Assembly (NCBI RefSeq): GCF_002006345.1
Contig: NZ_LZZM01000201.1
Span: 61,670-125,669 of the forward strand
Length of the DNA: 64,000 nt
Direction of reading: 5' to 3'
From: Clostridium puniceum
GTDB taxonomy: Bacteria > Bacillota > Clostridia > Clostridiales > Clostridiaceae
Shown: positions 16,771 through 25,616 of the stretch, piece after piece
Position numbering within the stretch: position 1 is the stretch's first letter
Layout: each line of letters begins with the position of its first letter
Notes under the pieces: model-generated
The model's input: the letters and a program-made list of their open reading frames with translations, nothing else
Database searches by the model: none
What the model was told of the DNA's origin: nothing
Translations under genes and position numbers: made by a program

Positions 16771-18456
16771 CTACCCTAATTTAACATAACAATCTTTCTC
16801 AAAAAAACTTACTCCATACCTAATAATATTCTTATATCCTTCACTTTCAAGTTCTTTATCATAACGCTTATTTTTTATCTGATCCAGTGCATCTTGAGCT
16901 CTTTTTTCCAAACTATCAATATTCTTAGCAATTTTAAATTCGATAACTATTACCACACCTCTTTTAGATACAGATTTTATAAATAAATCACTTCTGCCAG
17001 CTCCGCCTTCTCTGTTAGATTTTATTATATAATCATGCATATTAGCTAAAACGCCAACTACAAATCCATGATAGAAATTTTCATAAGCATCATTAAAGCT
17101 TATGGTTTCCATTAGTAATCTTCCAAGTTCAGCTTCAAAAGTATTAGCATCTCCATTTATTATGGCAGTATATAAATTGCTAAGATCTTTTGCTTTTACC
17201 TTATCGTGAAACCACTTTAGTACTTTAGTTCTAAAGATGTATTTAACTTCTTCATTAGGTATTTCCAATGTGAGATATTTTTGATTGGTTTCACTTATTC
17301 TTTCATTTATCTTTTTAAAATATCCAGTAAAGAACATAAAATTCCACAAATTATCTAAGCTATCATATATTTCACCATAAGTAATATCTTCATGAACTGG
17401 TTTTTCTATAGTTTTTCCTTCAATTAAAATTTCTATTTCATTTTTAGTCGCTGTATCTGCTCTTTCTATAAGACTTTTAACTATACTATTAGAACTTGTA
17501 TTGGCCCAATAGGATGTTGTAAATGTATTTTTATTCTTATATAAATCTTTTACAAACTTTACTACATTCCATGGATTATATACCTCTGCTTTTCCAAAAA
17601 TATATCCATCATACCACTTCTTAACAAGTTCTTCTTTTTCACTTAGTCCATAATCCGTAAGCATTTTATTTACTTCATCTTGAGTAAATCCAAAATATTC
17701 ATCATAATATTCATTTAATATTGATATAATATCTAAATTGTTTAATCCTGTAAAAATACTCTCTCTAGAAATACACAAACAACCAGTTATAACAGCAAAC
17801 TCTAAAGAGGAATTTGTCTTTAAAGCTGACTCAAAAAGTAATCTTATAAAAGCTATCATTCTATCGTAAAACCCTTCAAAAAATGCATTTTCCAAAGGTA
17901 CGTCATATTCGTCTATTAATATGATTACTTTTTTCTTATGATATTTTTCTAAACATTCACATAAGAAATATAAAGAATCAATATAATCACCTTCCTCTCC
18001 CTGTTCTTTTAAAATCTTCAAATACCTTTCTTTTCTATTTTCTAATGCTTCATCTTTTAATATATATTCATGTCTTTCAAATTCTTCTGCTATCCTTCTT
18101 CAAATTGAAATATATGCCAATTCAAAGTTAGGCTGTTTACCTGATTTTAATGATAAATTAATTACGGAATATTGACTCATATGTGCAATATAAGATTCTC
18201 CTGCCTTCATTATATTTAAATTTTCAAAGAGATAAGAATTATCCTTACTGCTGTTTTCAAAAAAGTATTGAAGCATACTCATATTTAAAGTTTTCCCAAA
18301 CCTTCTTGGTCTTGTGAATAAGTTAACAGCCGCCTTATTATCTAATAAATCTTTTATAATCAATGTTTTATCTACAAAATAATATCCTCTAGTTATTAAC
18401 ATCTCAAAATTATCTATTCCTATTGGTAGTGGTTTAAATTTCATGCCAAATATCAT
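16771..18456 (-). pseudogene. AAA-ATPase-like / PD-(D/E)XK nuclease-like gene interrupted by one TGA
   Basis: 561 codons in a single frame, broken only by TGA at 18100-18102 (about residue 119). The N-terminal part starts MIFGMKFKPLPIGIDNFEML and has the P-loop region LFTRPRRFGKTLNMSML. After the stop the frame goes on RRIAEEFERHEYILKDE and reaches the Walker B VIILIDEYDVPLENA. The C-terminus has GRSDLFIKSVSKRGVVIVIEFKIAK, the D-x(n)-E-x-K nuclease-like core. This family (AAA-ATPase-like plus DUF1703) is often multicopy in clostridia and is of unknown role, possibly mobile or defence-linked. Translation restart at 18021 would give only the C-terminal 416 residues, lacking the P-loop. Confidence 0.8.
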
Positions 18457-18552
18457 TCCTTTCGTTTTTTACCAAGTAACACAATTACTTATTCAAAAAT
18501 ATCATTTATTGGGATGATAACTCAATTTGTATTTCTATATCTTTTCTTATTT

Positions 18553-18588
18553 CTTATATTATACCCTATAATAAATTTCCTTAAAACA
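18553..18588 (-). repeat. Upstream sequence shared with the relic at 9264-9299
   Basis: TATTATACCCTATAATAAAT and the following TTCCTTAAAACA recur almost unchanged at 9264-9299. It is the promoter-proximal part of the AAA-ATPase-like gene family, and the only upstream part retained at the relic. The rest of the 18457-18780 gap holds nothing I can name besides the pyrE terminator. Confidence 0.6.
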
Positions 18589-18714
18589 AAATGTAATCAT
18601 ATATATAATATTAAACATAGATAGTTTGTTCTTATTTAATTAGAATATATACAAAATCAACTTTCAAACCATATATTTACTATACATTAAAATGAATAAC
18701 TTCTATATAAGTAA

Positions 18715-18762
18715 AAAATACTTACAGTAATCTTGAAAATTCAATTTCACTGCAAGTATTTT
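18715..18762 (-). terminator. Terminator of the pyr operon (after pyrE)
   Basis: On the minus strand AAAATACTTGCAGT and ACTGTAAGTATTTT pair around a 20-base loop, ending in a T-run. Confidence 0.85.
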
Positions 18763-18780
18763 CTATTTTAATTCAAACTT

Positions 18781-19455
18781 TTATTTTGCTCCATATTGTT
18801 TGTAATATTCATCTATTCTCACTTTAATTTCATCTGTTATCAGTATAATTCCATTGATTTCTTTATTATATAAGTATTCTATAACTTCAGCCATAGTAAC
18901 TATAGCACAAGTTTTAAATCCAAATTTTTCTCTAATTTCAACTAAGGCTGATTGTTCTCCTTGACCTCTTTCCATCCTATCCACCGATATTATAAGACCT
19001 TTGACATTAACATCTGCTTGGCTTTTTAATATAGGCATAGTTTCGTAAATTGAAGTTCCTGCTGTTGTAACATCTTCAACTATTAATACCTTATCACCAT
19101 CATTTAATTTGCTTCCTAAAAGAATCCCTGTATCTCCATGATCCTTTACTTCTTTTCTATTTGAACAATATTTAACATCTATATCAAATGAATTTGAAAG
19201 TGCTATTGCTGTTGTAACACCTAATGGAATCCCTTTATATGCAGGTCCAAATAATACATCATAATCATCTCCAAAGTTTTCATTTATAGCTTGTGCGTAA
19301 AATTCTCCAAGTCTCTTTAATTGGCTTCCTGTTTGATAATTACCTGTGTTTACAAAAAAAGGCGTTTTTCTTCCACTTTTAGTAACAAAGTCGCCAAATG
19401 TTAATACTCCGCATTCTATCATAAAATCAATAAATTCTTTTTTATAAGCTTTCAT
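18781..19455 (-). CDS. pyrE: Orotate phosphoribosyltransferase
   Basis: A 224-residue enzyme that joins orotate and PRPP to form OMP. The PRPP-binding loop is VLIVEDVTTAGTSIYE, and YKGIPLGVTTAIAL with the catalytic-loop lysines (YCSNRKEVKDHG) is typical. Last gene of the minus-strand pyr operon, followed by a terminator. The gap to pyrD (about 240 bases) holds a palindromic repeat. A TTG at 19458 is in frame, but the ATG at 19455 fits GAGGAATT spacing better. Confidence 0.95.
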   Translation of the reverse strand: MKAYKKEFIDFMIECGVLTFGDFVTKSGRKTPFFVNTGNYQTGSQLKRLGEFYAQAINENFGDDYDVLFGPAYKGIPLGVTTAIALSNSFDIDVKYCSNRKEVKDHGDTGILLGSKLNDGDKVLIVEDVTTAGTSIYETMPILKSQADVNVKGLIISVDRMERGQGEQSALVEIREKFGFKTCAIVTMAEVIEYLYNKEINGIILITDEIKVRIDEYYKQYGAK

Positions 19456-19589
19456 CAATAATTCCTCACTTTCAATTTTTTTATTTTTATAAAAGTTAAC
19501 TAAATTCTTTTTAAGTTAATAAATATTAATTAATAATTGCAAAGAAAATCATTTCATATTTTTTCAAACTTCAATGGAAAAGTGGAAGC

Positions 19590-19606
19590 CCAAATTTTAT
19601 ATTTGG
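19590..19606. repeat. 17-base palindromic repeat in the pyr operon, copy 1
   Basis: CCAAATTTTATATTTGG, followed by TTAATCGAATTTTCTCTTTG; the same block with small changes recurs at 21419 and 22636. It lies between pyrD and pyrE. Confidence 0.6.
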
Positions 19607-19697
19607 TTAATCGAATTTTCTCTTTGAAACTTGTTCCTAAACTATTAATTACCCATGTGATACCCATAAACATCATAAACTGTTAACTTTTAAACAA

Positions 19698-20594
19698 TTA
19701 AATTATTCCTACTATTTCATTAATATCTTTTATACCTTGTTCTCTTAAAAATGCTTCCATTTCTTCAATGATTTCTTTTCCTGCCATAGGATTTACAAAG
19801 TTAATAGTTCCTATTTGAATTGCACTAGCTCCTGCCATCATAAATTCAATAGCATCTTTTCCACTTGCAATTCCACCAAGACCTATTACTGGAATCTCTA
19901 CTGCTTTAGAGACTTCATAAACCATTCTAAGTGCTACAGGTTTTATTGCTGGACCTGAAAGACCTGCCGTTATATTGTTAAATACAGGCTTTCTCTTATA
20001 TATGTCAATTGCCATTCCCTTTAATGTATTTATAAGAGAAATTGAATCTGCTCCTGCTTCTTGACATTTTACAGCCATTTCAACTATGTCTTCTGCATTC
20101 GGTGATAATTTAACCATTAATGGTTTTTTAGACATATCTTTAATTTTCTTCACCACATCATAAGCTACATCTGATTTAATTCCAAATGCCATACCTCCAT
20201 GTTTTACATTAGGACAAGAAATGTTAAGTTCAATCATATCAATATCTGTATTATTAATCTTTTCTATAGCAGCTTCATAATCTTCTAAACATCCACCGCC
20301 AATGTTAGCTATAACATTAGTTCCAAGCTTTCTCATTTTAGGAAGCTCATCTTGTATAAATGCATCTATTCCAGGATTGTTCAAACCTACTGAATTCATC
20401 ATTCCTGATGGAGTTTCATATACTCTAAGTCCATCATTTCCCTCTTTAGGATTAATAGTAAGTCCTTTTGAAGATATTCCTCCAAGAATTCCAACATCAT
20501 AAAAATTATTGTATTCGGCGCCGAAACCAAAGGTTCCTGATGCAGCAATTACAGGATTTTTAAATTCTACTCCATTAATATTTACTTTCATCAT
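19698..20594 (-). CDS. pyrD: Dihydroorotate dehydrogenase, catalytic subunit (class 1B)
   Basis: A 298-residue FMN enzyme that oxidises dihydroorotate to orotate, passing electrons through PyrK to NAD. Signature parts are VIAASGTFGFGAEY, ELNISCPNVKHGG (active-site Cys loop) and VIGLGGIASGKDAIEFMMAGASAIQIGT (FMN phosphate site). Class 1B is indicated by the adjacent pyrK. GAGGAGGAG lies 6-7 bases before the first of two ATGs. Confidence 0.96.
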   Translation of the reverse strand: MMKVNINGVEFKNPVIAASGTFGFGAEYNNFYDVGILGGISSKGLTINPKEGNDGLRVYETPSGMMNSVGLNNPGIDAFIQDELPKMRKLGTNVIANIGGGCLEDYEAAIEKINNTDIDMIELNISCPNVKHGGMAFGIKSDVAYDVVKKIKDMSKKPLMVKLSPNAEDIVEMAVKCQEAGADSISLINTLKGMAIDIYKRKPVFNNITAGLSGPAIKPVALRMVYEVSKAVEIPVIGLGGIASGKDAIEFMMAGASAIQIGTINFVNPMAGKEIIEEMEAFLREQGIKDINEIVGII

Positions 20595-20617
20595 TTTAGT
20601 ACTCCTCCTCTGGTTTT

Positions 20618-21361
20618 CTATAATTCTACATAATATCCATCAAATATTGGACCATCTTTACAAGTTCTCTTATTTCCACCCTTTGTTTTACAGGTACATA
20701 CTAAACAGGCACCTACTCCACATGCCATATGCTTTTCCATTGATACATATATATTAACTTCTTTTTCTTTACACATATCTATAACTTTTTTCATCATAAC
20801 TTCAGGTCCGCAGCATAAAACCGTATCATAATCTTCTGGTTTTAAAATTTCAGTAACAAAACCTTTTTGACCATGTTTTCCTGTGTTTGTAGATATATGA
20901 ACTTCATTTACATATTCTTTTAATTCATCAATTAAGTAAATGTCATCTCTAAAACCTACATATAAATCTATTATTTGCTTTTGATTCTTTTCTCTTAATT
21001 TCTTTGCAACTTCTAGCATAGGAGCTGTTCCTATTCCCCCTGAAACTAATGCAATTTTATTATAATCCTTTTCTAAATCGAATCCATTTCCAAGAGGTCC
21101 TGTTAGTGCTATTTCATCCTTTACTTTAAGCTTTGTAAATTCTTTAGTTCCATCACCTACTACTGCATACAAAAAGGTCAGCTTATTTCCTGACTTTTCA
21201 CATATACTTATAGGTCTTGGGAGAAATGTTACTCCATTAAGCTTAAGCATGAAAAATTGTCCTGCTATTATTTCACTATTATCTTCTACTACTAATTTGT
21301 ATATATCCTTTGAAATTTCTTCATTGGAAATCACCTTTGCATCTCTATAAGTTATAGCCAT
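20618..21361 (-). CDS. pyrK: Dihydroorotate dehydrogenase electron-transfer subunit
   Basis: A 247-residue FAD and 2Fe-2S protein of the ferredoxin-NADP reductase fold. The FAD site is FLPRPISICE, the nucleotide site is VSGGIGTAPMLEVAKK, and the cluster cysteines are at the C-terminus in CGVGACLVCTCK and RTCKDGP. It links PyrD to NAD. The ATG at 21361 is preceded by AGGAGG; the frame is open to 21403 but without a ribosome site. It ends 23 bases before pyrD. Confidence 0.95.
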   Translation of the reverse strand: MAITYRDAKVISNEEISKDIYKLVVEDNSEIIAGQFFMLKLNGVTFLPRPISICEKSGNKLTFLYAVVGDGTKEFTKLKVKDEIALTGPLGNGFDLEKDYNKIALVSGGIGTAPMLEVAKKLREKNQKQIIDLYVGFRDDIYLIDELKEYVNEVHISTNTGKHGQKGFVTEILKPEDYDTVLCCGPEVMMKKVIDMCKEKEVNIYVSMEKHMACGVGACLVCTCKTKGGNKRTCKDGPIFDGYYVEL

Positions 21362-21418
21362 GTTCTGCCTCCTAAAATCTAAATCTATATTTCTCATACA
21401 CACTTTTTAGGTGAGAAT

Positions 21419-21472
21419 CCAAATTTTACATTTGGGTTCTCGAATTTTCTTTGTGGGCATTTTACATTTGGC
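21419..21472. repeat. Palindromic repeat in the pyr operon, copies 2 and 2b
   Basis: CCAAATTTTACATTTGG (21419-21435) followed by GTTCTCGAATTTTCTTTGTG, and a second partial copy ATTTTACATTTGGCC ending near 21472. It lies in the 304-base gap between pyrF and pyrK, which otherwise holds nothing I can name. Confidence 0.6.
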
Positions 21473-21665
21473 CAGCAGAACTTCCTCTGCAAGCATTTTA
21501 TAGTTAGTTTCTCAAACTTATTCAGCCAATGAATATAAGTCAAGCTTACTTTTTTAATTATTATTTACTCTCTTAACTCACATTTAAAACAAGTTATTAT
21601 ATTCTCAAAAAGAATATTTATGTTTTAGAACTTTAAAATTTTTGTTCTTATCAGAAATTTTTCTA

Positions 21666-22538
21666 TCAATTAAGCTTTTTTACTGCTTCTCTAATTGCAT
21701 CTCTCATTCTTACAGCTTCTTCTCTAGCGCACACAGCAAATTCTTCTGGTTTGTTTTCTTTCTTGTAAGCAAGCAATATTCCTCTTGAAGAATTAACTAC
21801 TCCACCATTTCCATTATTTAAATATAAAGCAACATCTTCTGCTTTTCCACCTTGTGCTCCGTACCCTGGAATTAAGAAAAACATATTTTTATAGTTTGCT
21901 CTTATTTTCTTGCCTTCTTCAACATGAGTACATCCCATAACTCCACCTATTGCTGTGTATCCACATTCTCCCGTAAAGTTTTTACCCATTTCACTTATTT
22001 TATCAGCTACTACTTCATAAATCTTTTTATTTGCAGTATCTAAATATTCTATGTCTTCAGCTCCTGGATTTGATGTTCTAACTAAGCTGAACACTCCCTT
22101 ATTGCCTTTTTCTAAATAAGGTAAATATGGTTGTATGCTATCCATTCCCATATATGGACTTAAAGTTATAAAATCTGCTTCGAAATCTCCTTTAAAATGA
22201 GCTTTTGCATACATTGCTGCTGTTGCTGATATATCTCCTCTTTTTATGTCTGCTATTATTATTTCATCTTTTTCTCTTAAATAATCTAAAGTCTTTTTAT
22301 AAGCTGTTAAACCTTCTAGGCCTAATGCTTCATAATACGCAATTTGAACCTTAAAACAAGCAGATACATCATGAGTTGCATCTATGATTTGTTTATTAAA
22401 TTCAAATATTGCTTCACCTGGAGTTCTGTCCTTCTTTATGTGATCAGGTACATAGTCTAGTGCTGTATCTAATCCAACACAAACAACGCCTCTATCTTCA
22501 ACTCTTTTATATAATTTATCAATTATGTAGCTTATCAT
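21666..22538 (-). CDS. pyrF: Orotidine-5'-phosphate decarboxylase (type 2)
   Basis: A 290-residue TIM-barrel enzyme that decarboxylates OMP to UMP. The catalytic motif is IIADIKRGDISATA, with VCVGLDTALDYVP at the N-terminus and IPGYGAQGGKAEDV for the phosphate loop. The length and the IPGYGAQGG form mark the longer type 2 group. AAAGGAGG precedes the ATG. Confidence 0.96.
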   Translation of the reverse strand: MISYIIDKLYKRVEDRGVVCVGLDTALDYVPDHIKKDRTPGEAIFEFNKQIIDATHDVSACFKVQIAYYEALGLEGLTAYKKTLDYLREKDEIIIADIKRGDISATAAMYAKAHFKGDFEADFITLSPYMGMDSIQPYLPYLEKGNKGVFSLVRTSNPGAEDIEYLDTANKKIYEVVADKISEMGKNFTGECGYTAIGGVMGCTHVEEGKKIRANYKNMFFLIPGYGAQGGKAEDVALYLNNGNGGVVNSSRGILLAYKKENKPEEFAVCAREEAVRMRDAIREAVKKLN

Positions 22539-22635
22539 TTTAAATCCTCCTTTAATTCAGTTATGAGTTAAGAGTTTTGGAGAAAATATATTATAAAAAA
22601 TACCCTAGGAAAAATGAAAATCCAAAAGTGATGCT

Positions 22636-22652
22636 CCAAATTTTACGTTTGG
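22636..22652. repeat. Palindromic repeat in the pyr operon, copy 3
   Basis: CCAAATTTTACGTTTGG, followed by TAAATAGAACTTTATCTTTG, lies in the 151-base gap between pyrC and pyrF. Confidence 0.6.
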
Positions 22653-22689
22653 TAAATAGAACTTTATCTTTGAGTTTTCATATTAACTC

Positions 22690-23898
22690 TTAATTATTAA
22701 CTTTTAACTGATATTTAACTTTTCCACCTTTAATCGTGGCAAGCACTTCTCCATAAAATTCCATACCCTCAAACGGTGTGTTTTTGCCTTTTGATGCAAA
22801 TTCTTTTGGATTAATTTTTACTTTTTTATCAATATCTATTAAAACAAAATCTCCATCTATTCCAACGCTAATCTTTCCTTTATTCATATCTAAAAGTTTA
22901 GCTGGATTATAAGACATAAGTTCACTTAATTTATTTAAAGAAATATTATTTTCCTTAACTAACTTTGTATAACAAATTGAAAATGCTGTTTCAATCCCCA
23001 CCATTCCTGGTGAGCCTTTTTGTTTTTCTTCTGCTGTATGTGGTGCATGATCTGTTCCTATAGTATCAACCATTCCTAATTTTATAGCTTCTATTATAGC
23101 TTCCACATCTTCTTTTTCTCTTATTGGAGGATTTACTCTATAATCATTTATATCTCTTGTAAGACCTATATGATGTGGTGTAATTTCTAGTGTAATATTA
23201 GCCCCCTCCATCTTTCCATCAATAATATATTTTATAGCTTCCTTCGTACTAACATGACACATATGAAGTCTTACTTTACTTAATTTAGCTAATTCAACAT
23301 CTCTGAGTGTCATCATATTTTCAGCTATTCTCATATCTACCTTTGAAAATTCAGGGCTTTCTGCATGAGACATTATAATCCAATTATTTTTCTCTGCAAT
23401 CTTCATAGCTTCACGCATTGTATTTGAATTAGATACTCCAACTCCATCATCTGAAATAGCCTTGATTTCATTGTCAGTTGCAAGATCTTCTAAATGGCTT
23501 AAGGTTATTCCATCAAAGTTCTTTGTAATAGATATGCATTGATGAATATCTATTAAATTAAATTCTTTTGATTTATTTCTTACATATTCTAAAGTTTCCT
23601 TTGATGAGCATATAGGATTAGTGTTTGCCATTAAACACACTCCTGTATAACCACCTTTAAGTGCTGCCAGAGAACCAGTTTCAATATCTTCCTTCCAAGT
23701 AAGACCTGGATCTCTAAAATGAGCATGAGTATCTATAAATGCAGGCATTAAAACCTTACCCTTGCAGTCAAATACTTCTATATTATCTTTATTTATTTCT
23801 TTACCTATTTCTTCTATAAATCCATTTTTAATATATATGTTACCTACAAAATCCTGAGTTACATCTATAATTCTTGCATTTTTAATTAACAGTTCCAT
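22690..23898 (-). CDS. pyrC: Dihydroorotase
   Basis: A 402-residue amidohydrolase that closes carbamoyl-aspartate to dihydroorotate. The metal site HAHFRDPG is near residue 60, the later histidines are in IMSHAESPEF and LHMCHVSTKEA, and the catalytic aspartate is in IGTDHAPHT. This is the class I dihydroorotase type of Gram-positive bacteria. It lies 88 bases after pyrI in the operon. Confidence 0.95.
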   Translation of the reverse strand: MELLIKNARIIDVTQDFVGNIYIKNGFIEEIGKEINKDNIEVFDCKGKVLMPAFIDTHAHFRDPGLTWKEDIETGSLAALKGGYTGVCLMANTNPICSSKETLEYVRNKSKEFNLIDIHQCISITKNFDGITLSHLEDLATDNEIKAISDDGVGVSNSNTMREAMKIAEKNNWIIMSHAESPEFSKVDMRIAENMMTLRDVELAKLSKVRLHMCHVSTKEAIKYIIDGKMEGANITLEITPHHIGLTRDINDYRVNPPIREKEDVEAIIEAIKLGMVDTIGTDHAPHTAEEKQKGSPGMVGIETAFSICYTKLVKENNISLNKLSELMSYNPAKLLDMNKGKISVGIDGDFVLIDIDKKVKINPKEFASKGKNTPFEGMEFYGEVLATIKGGKVKYQLKVNN

Positions 23899-23986
23899 AT
23901 AACACCTCTACTTTCCTTCACAACAATACAATATATAATTAAAAATTTTGATAATGTTATGATTGAATATCTTTAATTAGTAACTA

Positions 23987-24418
23987 TTAAAGCTCTGAAA
24001 GCTTTGTTATTTCATCACAATATTCACATCTATATCTTCCCGTTTCTTTTTCAACTAAAACAAATGAATGTGGAACATACTCTTCTTGACTTGTTATACA
24101 GCTTGGATTTTTGCATTTTATAATATTTTCCACCTTCTTAGGAAGTGTTGGTGTTACCTTATTAACTATTTTCTCATCCTTCACTTCGCATATGGTTATT
24201 GTTGGTGAAAGCAAACCTAATACAGTGTAATCAAGGTTATCACAATTCTCTATCTTTATTATGTCCTTTTTTCCTAGCTTCTTACTATCTGCATTAATTA
24301 TAAGGGCAACACTATATTCTTTAGCATCTAATCCTAAGTAATTAAATATCTTAACGCCTACGCCTGCTTGAATATGATCTATTACTATTCCATTTTTTAT
24401 ACTTGTTATCTCTAACAT
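23987..24418 (-). CDS. pyrI: Aspartate carbamoyltransferase regulatory subunit
   Basis: A 143-residue subunit that binds CTP/ATP and carries a structural zinc: C-x4-C (CKNPSC) and C-x2-C (CEYC). Its start ATG directly follows the pyrB stop (TAAATG), so the two are translationally coupled and should assemble as an E. coli-like allosteric complex. Some N-terminal features are shorter than in enterobacteria. Confidence 0.95.
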   Translation of the reverse strand: MLEITSIKNGIVIDHIQAGVGVKIFNYLGLDAKEYSVALIINADSKKLGKKDIIKIENCDNLDYTVLGLLSPTITICEVKDEKIVNKVTPTLPKKVENIIKCKNPSCITSQEEYVPHSFVLVEKETGRYRCEYCDEITKLSEL

Positions 24419-25345
24419 TTACATCACCCCTAAAAGTTTAATCATTAATGCCATTCTGACATACATTCCATATTCAGCTTGTTTGAAATACGAAGCTCTG
24501 CTGTCTTCATCTACCTCATATGCTATTTCATTTACTCTTGGAAGTGGATGCATTACTATCATATCATCTTTCGCCATATCCATTTTAACTTTATCTAATA
24601 TGTAGCTGTCTCTAAGTCTTAAATATTCTTCCTCATTGAAAAATCTTTCTTTTTGAACTCTAGTCATATATAAAATATCTAATGTTTCAATTACATCTTC
24701 TAATTTTTCAACTTCTTTATATTCAATATTATTTTTTTCTAAAATTTCTTCTCTTATATATTGTGGCACAGCAAGTTCCTTTGGCGATATTAGTACAAAT
24801 TTATTTTCCTTATATCTTGACATTGCTTTTATAAGCGAATGTACTGTTCTACCAAATTTTAAATCTCCACAAATTCCAATTGTATGATTATTTAATCCAT
24901 TCTTTAAGCTTGTTATTGTAAGTAAATCTGCTAAAGTTTGAGTTGGATGTTGATGTCCTCCATCACCCGCATTGATTATTGGAACATTTGAATAAATACT
25001 TGCAACTTTTGCAGCACCTTCTTTAGGATGTCTCATAGTTATAATATCTGAGTATATTGATACCATTTTAATTGTATCTGCTAAAGTTTCACCTTTTGAA
25101 ATTGATGTTGAATTTGGTTCTGAGAAACCAAGAATTTTCCCCCCAAGTCTCATCATTGCTGCTTCAAAACTCAATCTAGTTCTTGTACTCGGCTCATAAA
25201 ATAAAGTTGCTAAAATCTTCCCGTCACATATGTGGGAAAACTCTTCTGGATATGCCATTATTTGATGTGCTAAATTAAATATGTCATCTAACTCCTCTAT
25301 TGTAAAATCCATAGGCTCTATTAGATGTCTAATGTCTTTTTTCAT
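24419..25345 (-). CDS. pyrB: Aspartate carbamoyltransferase catalytic subunit
   Basis: A 308-residue enzyme that condenses carbamoyl phosphate with aspartate, the first committed step of pyrimidine synthesis. Carbamoyl-phosphate site FYEPSTRTRLSFEAAM; loop GETLADT with preceding SISK; aspartate site HPLPRVNEI. First gene of the operon. Its ribosome site AAGGAG lies inside a PyrR-type hairpin (25356-25391), and an attenuator stands further upstream. Confidence 0.97.
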   Translation of the reverse strand: MKKDIRHLIEPMDFTIEELDDIFNLAHQIMAYPEEFSHICDGKILATLFYEPSTRTRLSFEAAMMRLGGKILGFSEPNSTSISKGETLADTIKMVSIYSDIITMRHPKEGAAKVASIYSNVPIINAGDGGHQHPTQTLADLLTITSLKNGLNNHTIGICGDLKFGRTVHSLIKAMSRYKENKFVLISPKELAVPQYIREEILEKNNIEYKEVEKLEDVIETLDILYMTRVQKERFFNEEEYLRLRDSYILDKVKMDMAKDDMIVMHPLPRVNEIAYEVDEDSRASYFKQAEYGMYVRMALMIKLLGVM

Positions 25346-25355
25346 TTTATCATCA

Positions 25356-25391
25356 CTCCTTGTTAACCTCTCTGTGTTAATTTAAAGGGAG
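25356..25391 (-). promoter_or_regulatory. PyrR-type RNA hairpin covering the pyrB ribosome site
   Basis: Minus strand: lower stem CTCC-CTT / AAGGAG, upper stem TTAAC / GTTAA, loop ACAGAGAG. CAGAGAGG followed by AAGG is the PyrR-binding consensus. The AAGGAG arm is the Shine-Dalgarno sequence of pyrB (10 bases before the ATG), so PyrR-UMP binding would also block translation. The pyrR gene is not in this window. Confidence 0.7.
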
Positions 25392-25413
25392 AACTTCATA
25401 TAATAATATATAA

Positions 25414-25441
25414 TAAAAAAGCTTCCTTTAAATAAAGGAAG
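25414..25441 (-). terminator. Attenuator terminator in the pyrB leader
   Basis: CTTCCTTTA-TT-TAAAGGAAG, a perfect 9-base stem, is followed by TTTTTTATT on the minus strand. It lies between promoter and pyrB, so it acts as an attenuator. Confidence 0.85.
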
Positions 25442-25478
25442 GCATAATAATCCTAAATATTATGGTATTATATAACTT

Positions 25479-25509
25479 CCTTATTGACTTCTCTGAATCA
25501 AATTAAAGG
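25479..25509 (-). promoter_or_regulatory. PyrR-type anti-antiterminator hairpin in the pyrB leader
   Basis: Minus strand: CCTT / AAGG lower stem, TTGA / TCAA upper stem, loop TTCAGAGAAG (close to the PyrR loop consensus). The AAGGAAG that closes the 3' side can instead pair with CTTCCTT, the 5' arm of the terminator at 25435-25441, forming an antiterminator. This is the classical PyrR attenuation layout. Confidence 0.7.
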
Positions 25510-25523
25510 TTATTCTTTTTGTA

Positions 25524-25552
25524 AGAATAACATTTCTTTCATGTTGTGTCAA
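25524..25552 (-). promoter_or_regulatory. Promoter of the pyr operon
   Basis: TTGACA and TATTCT, 17 bases apart on the minus strand, shortly upstream of the leader hairpins. Confidence 0.65.
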
Positions 25553-25580
25553 TAAAAATAATGAAATATATATTATTAAA

Positions 25581-25609
25581 AATAACCCCTAGAAAACTAG
25601 GAGTTATTA
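25581..25609 (-). terminator. Terminator of the beta-lactamase-like gene
   Basis: AATAACTCCTAG / CTAGGGGTTATT with a short TTTT loop, then TTTAATAAT on the minus strand. Confidence 0.8.
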
Positions 25610-25616
25610 AATAAAC

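Noticed and set aside
18100..18102. Selenocysteine at the TGA codons of the ATPase and C45 genes
   Set aside because: No downstream selenocysteine-insertion hairpin is apparent, neither family is known to contain selenocysteine at these places, and other genes here use TGA as a normal stop.
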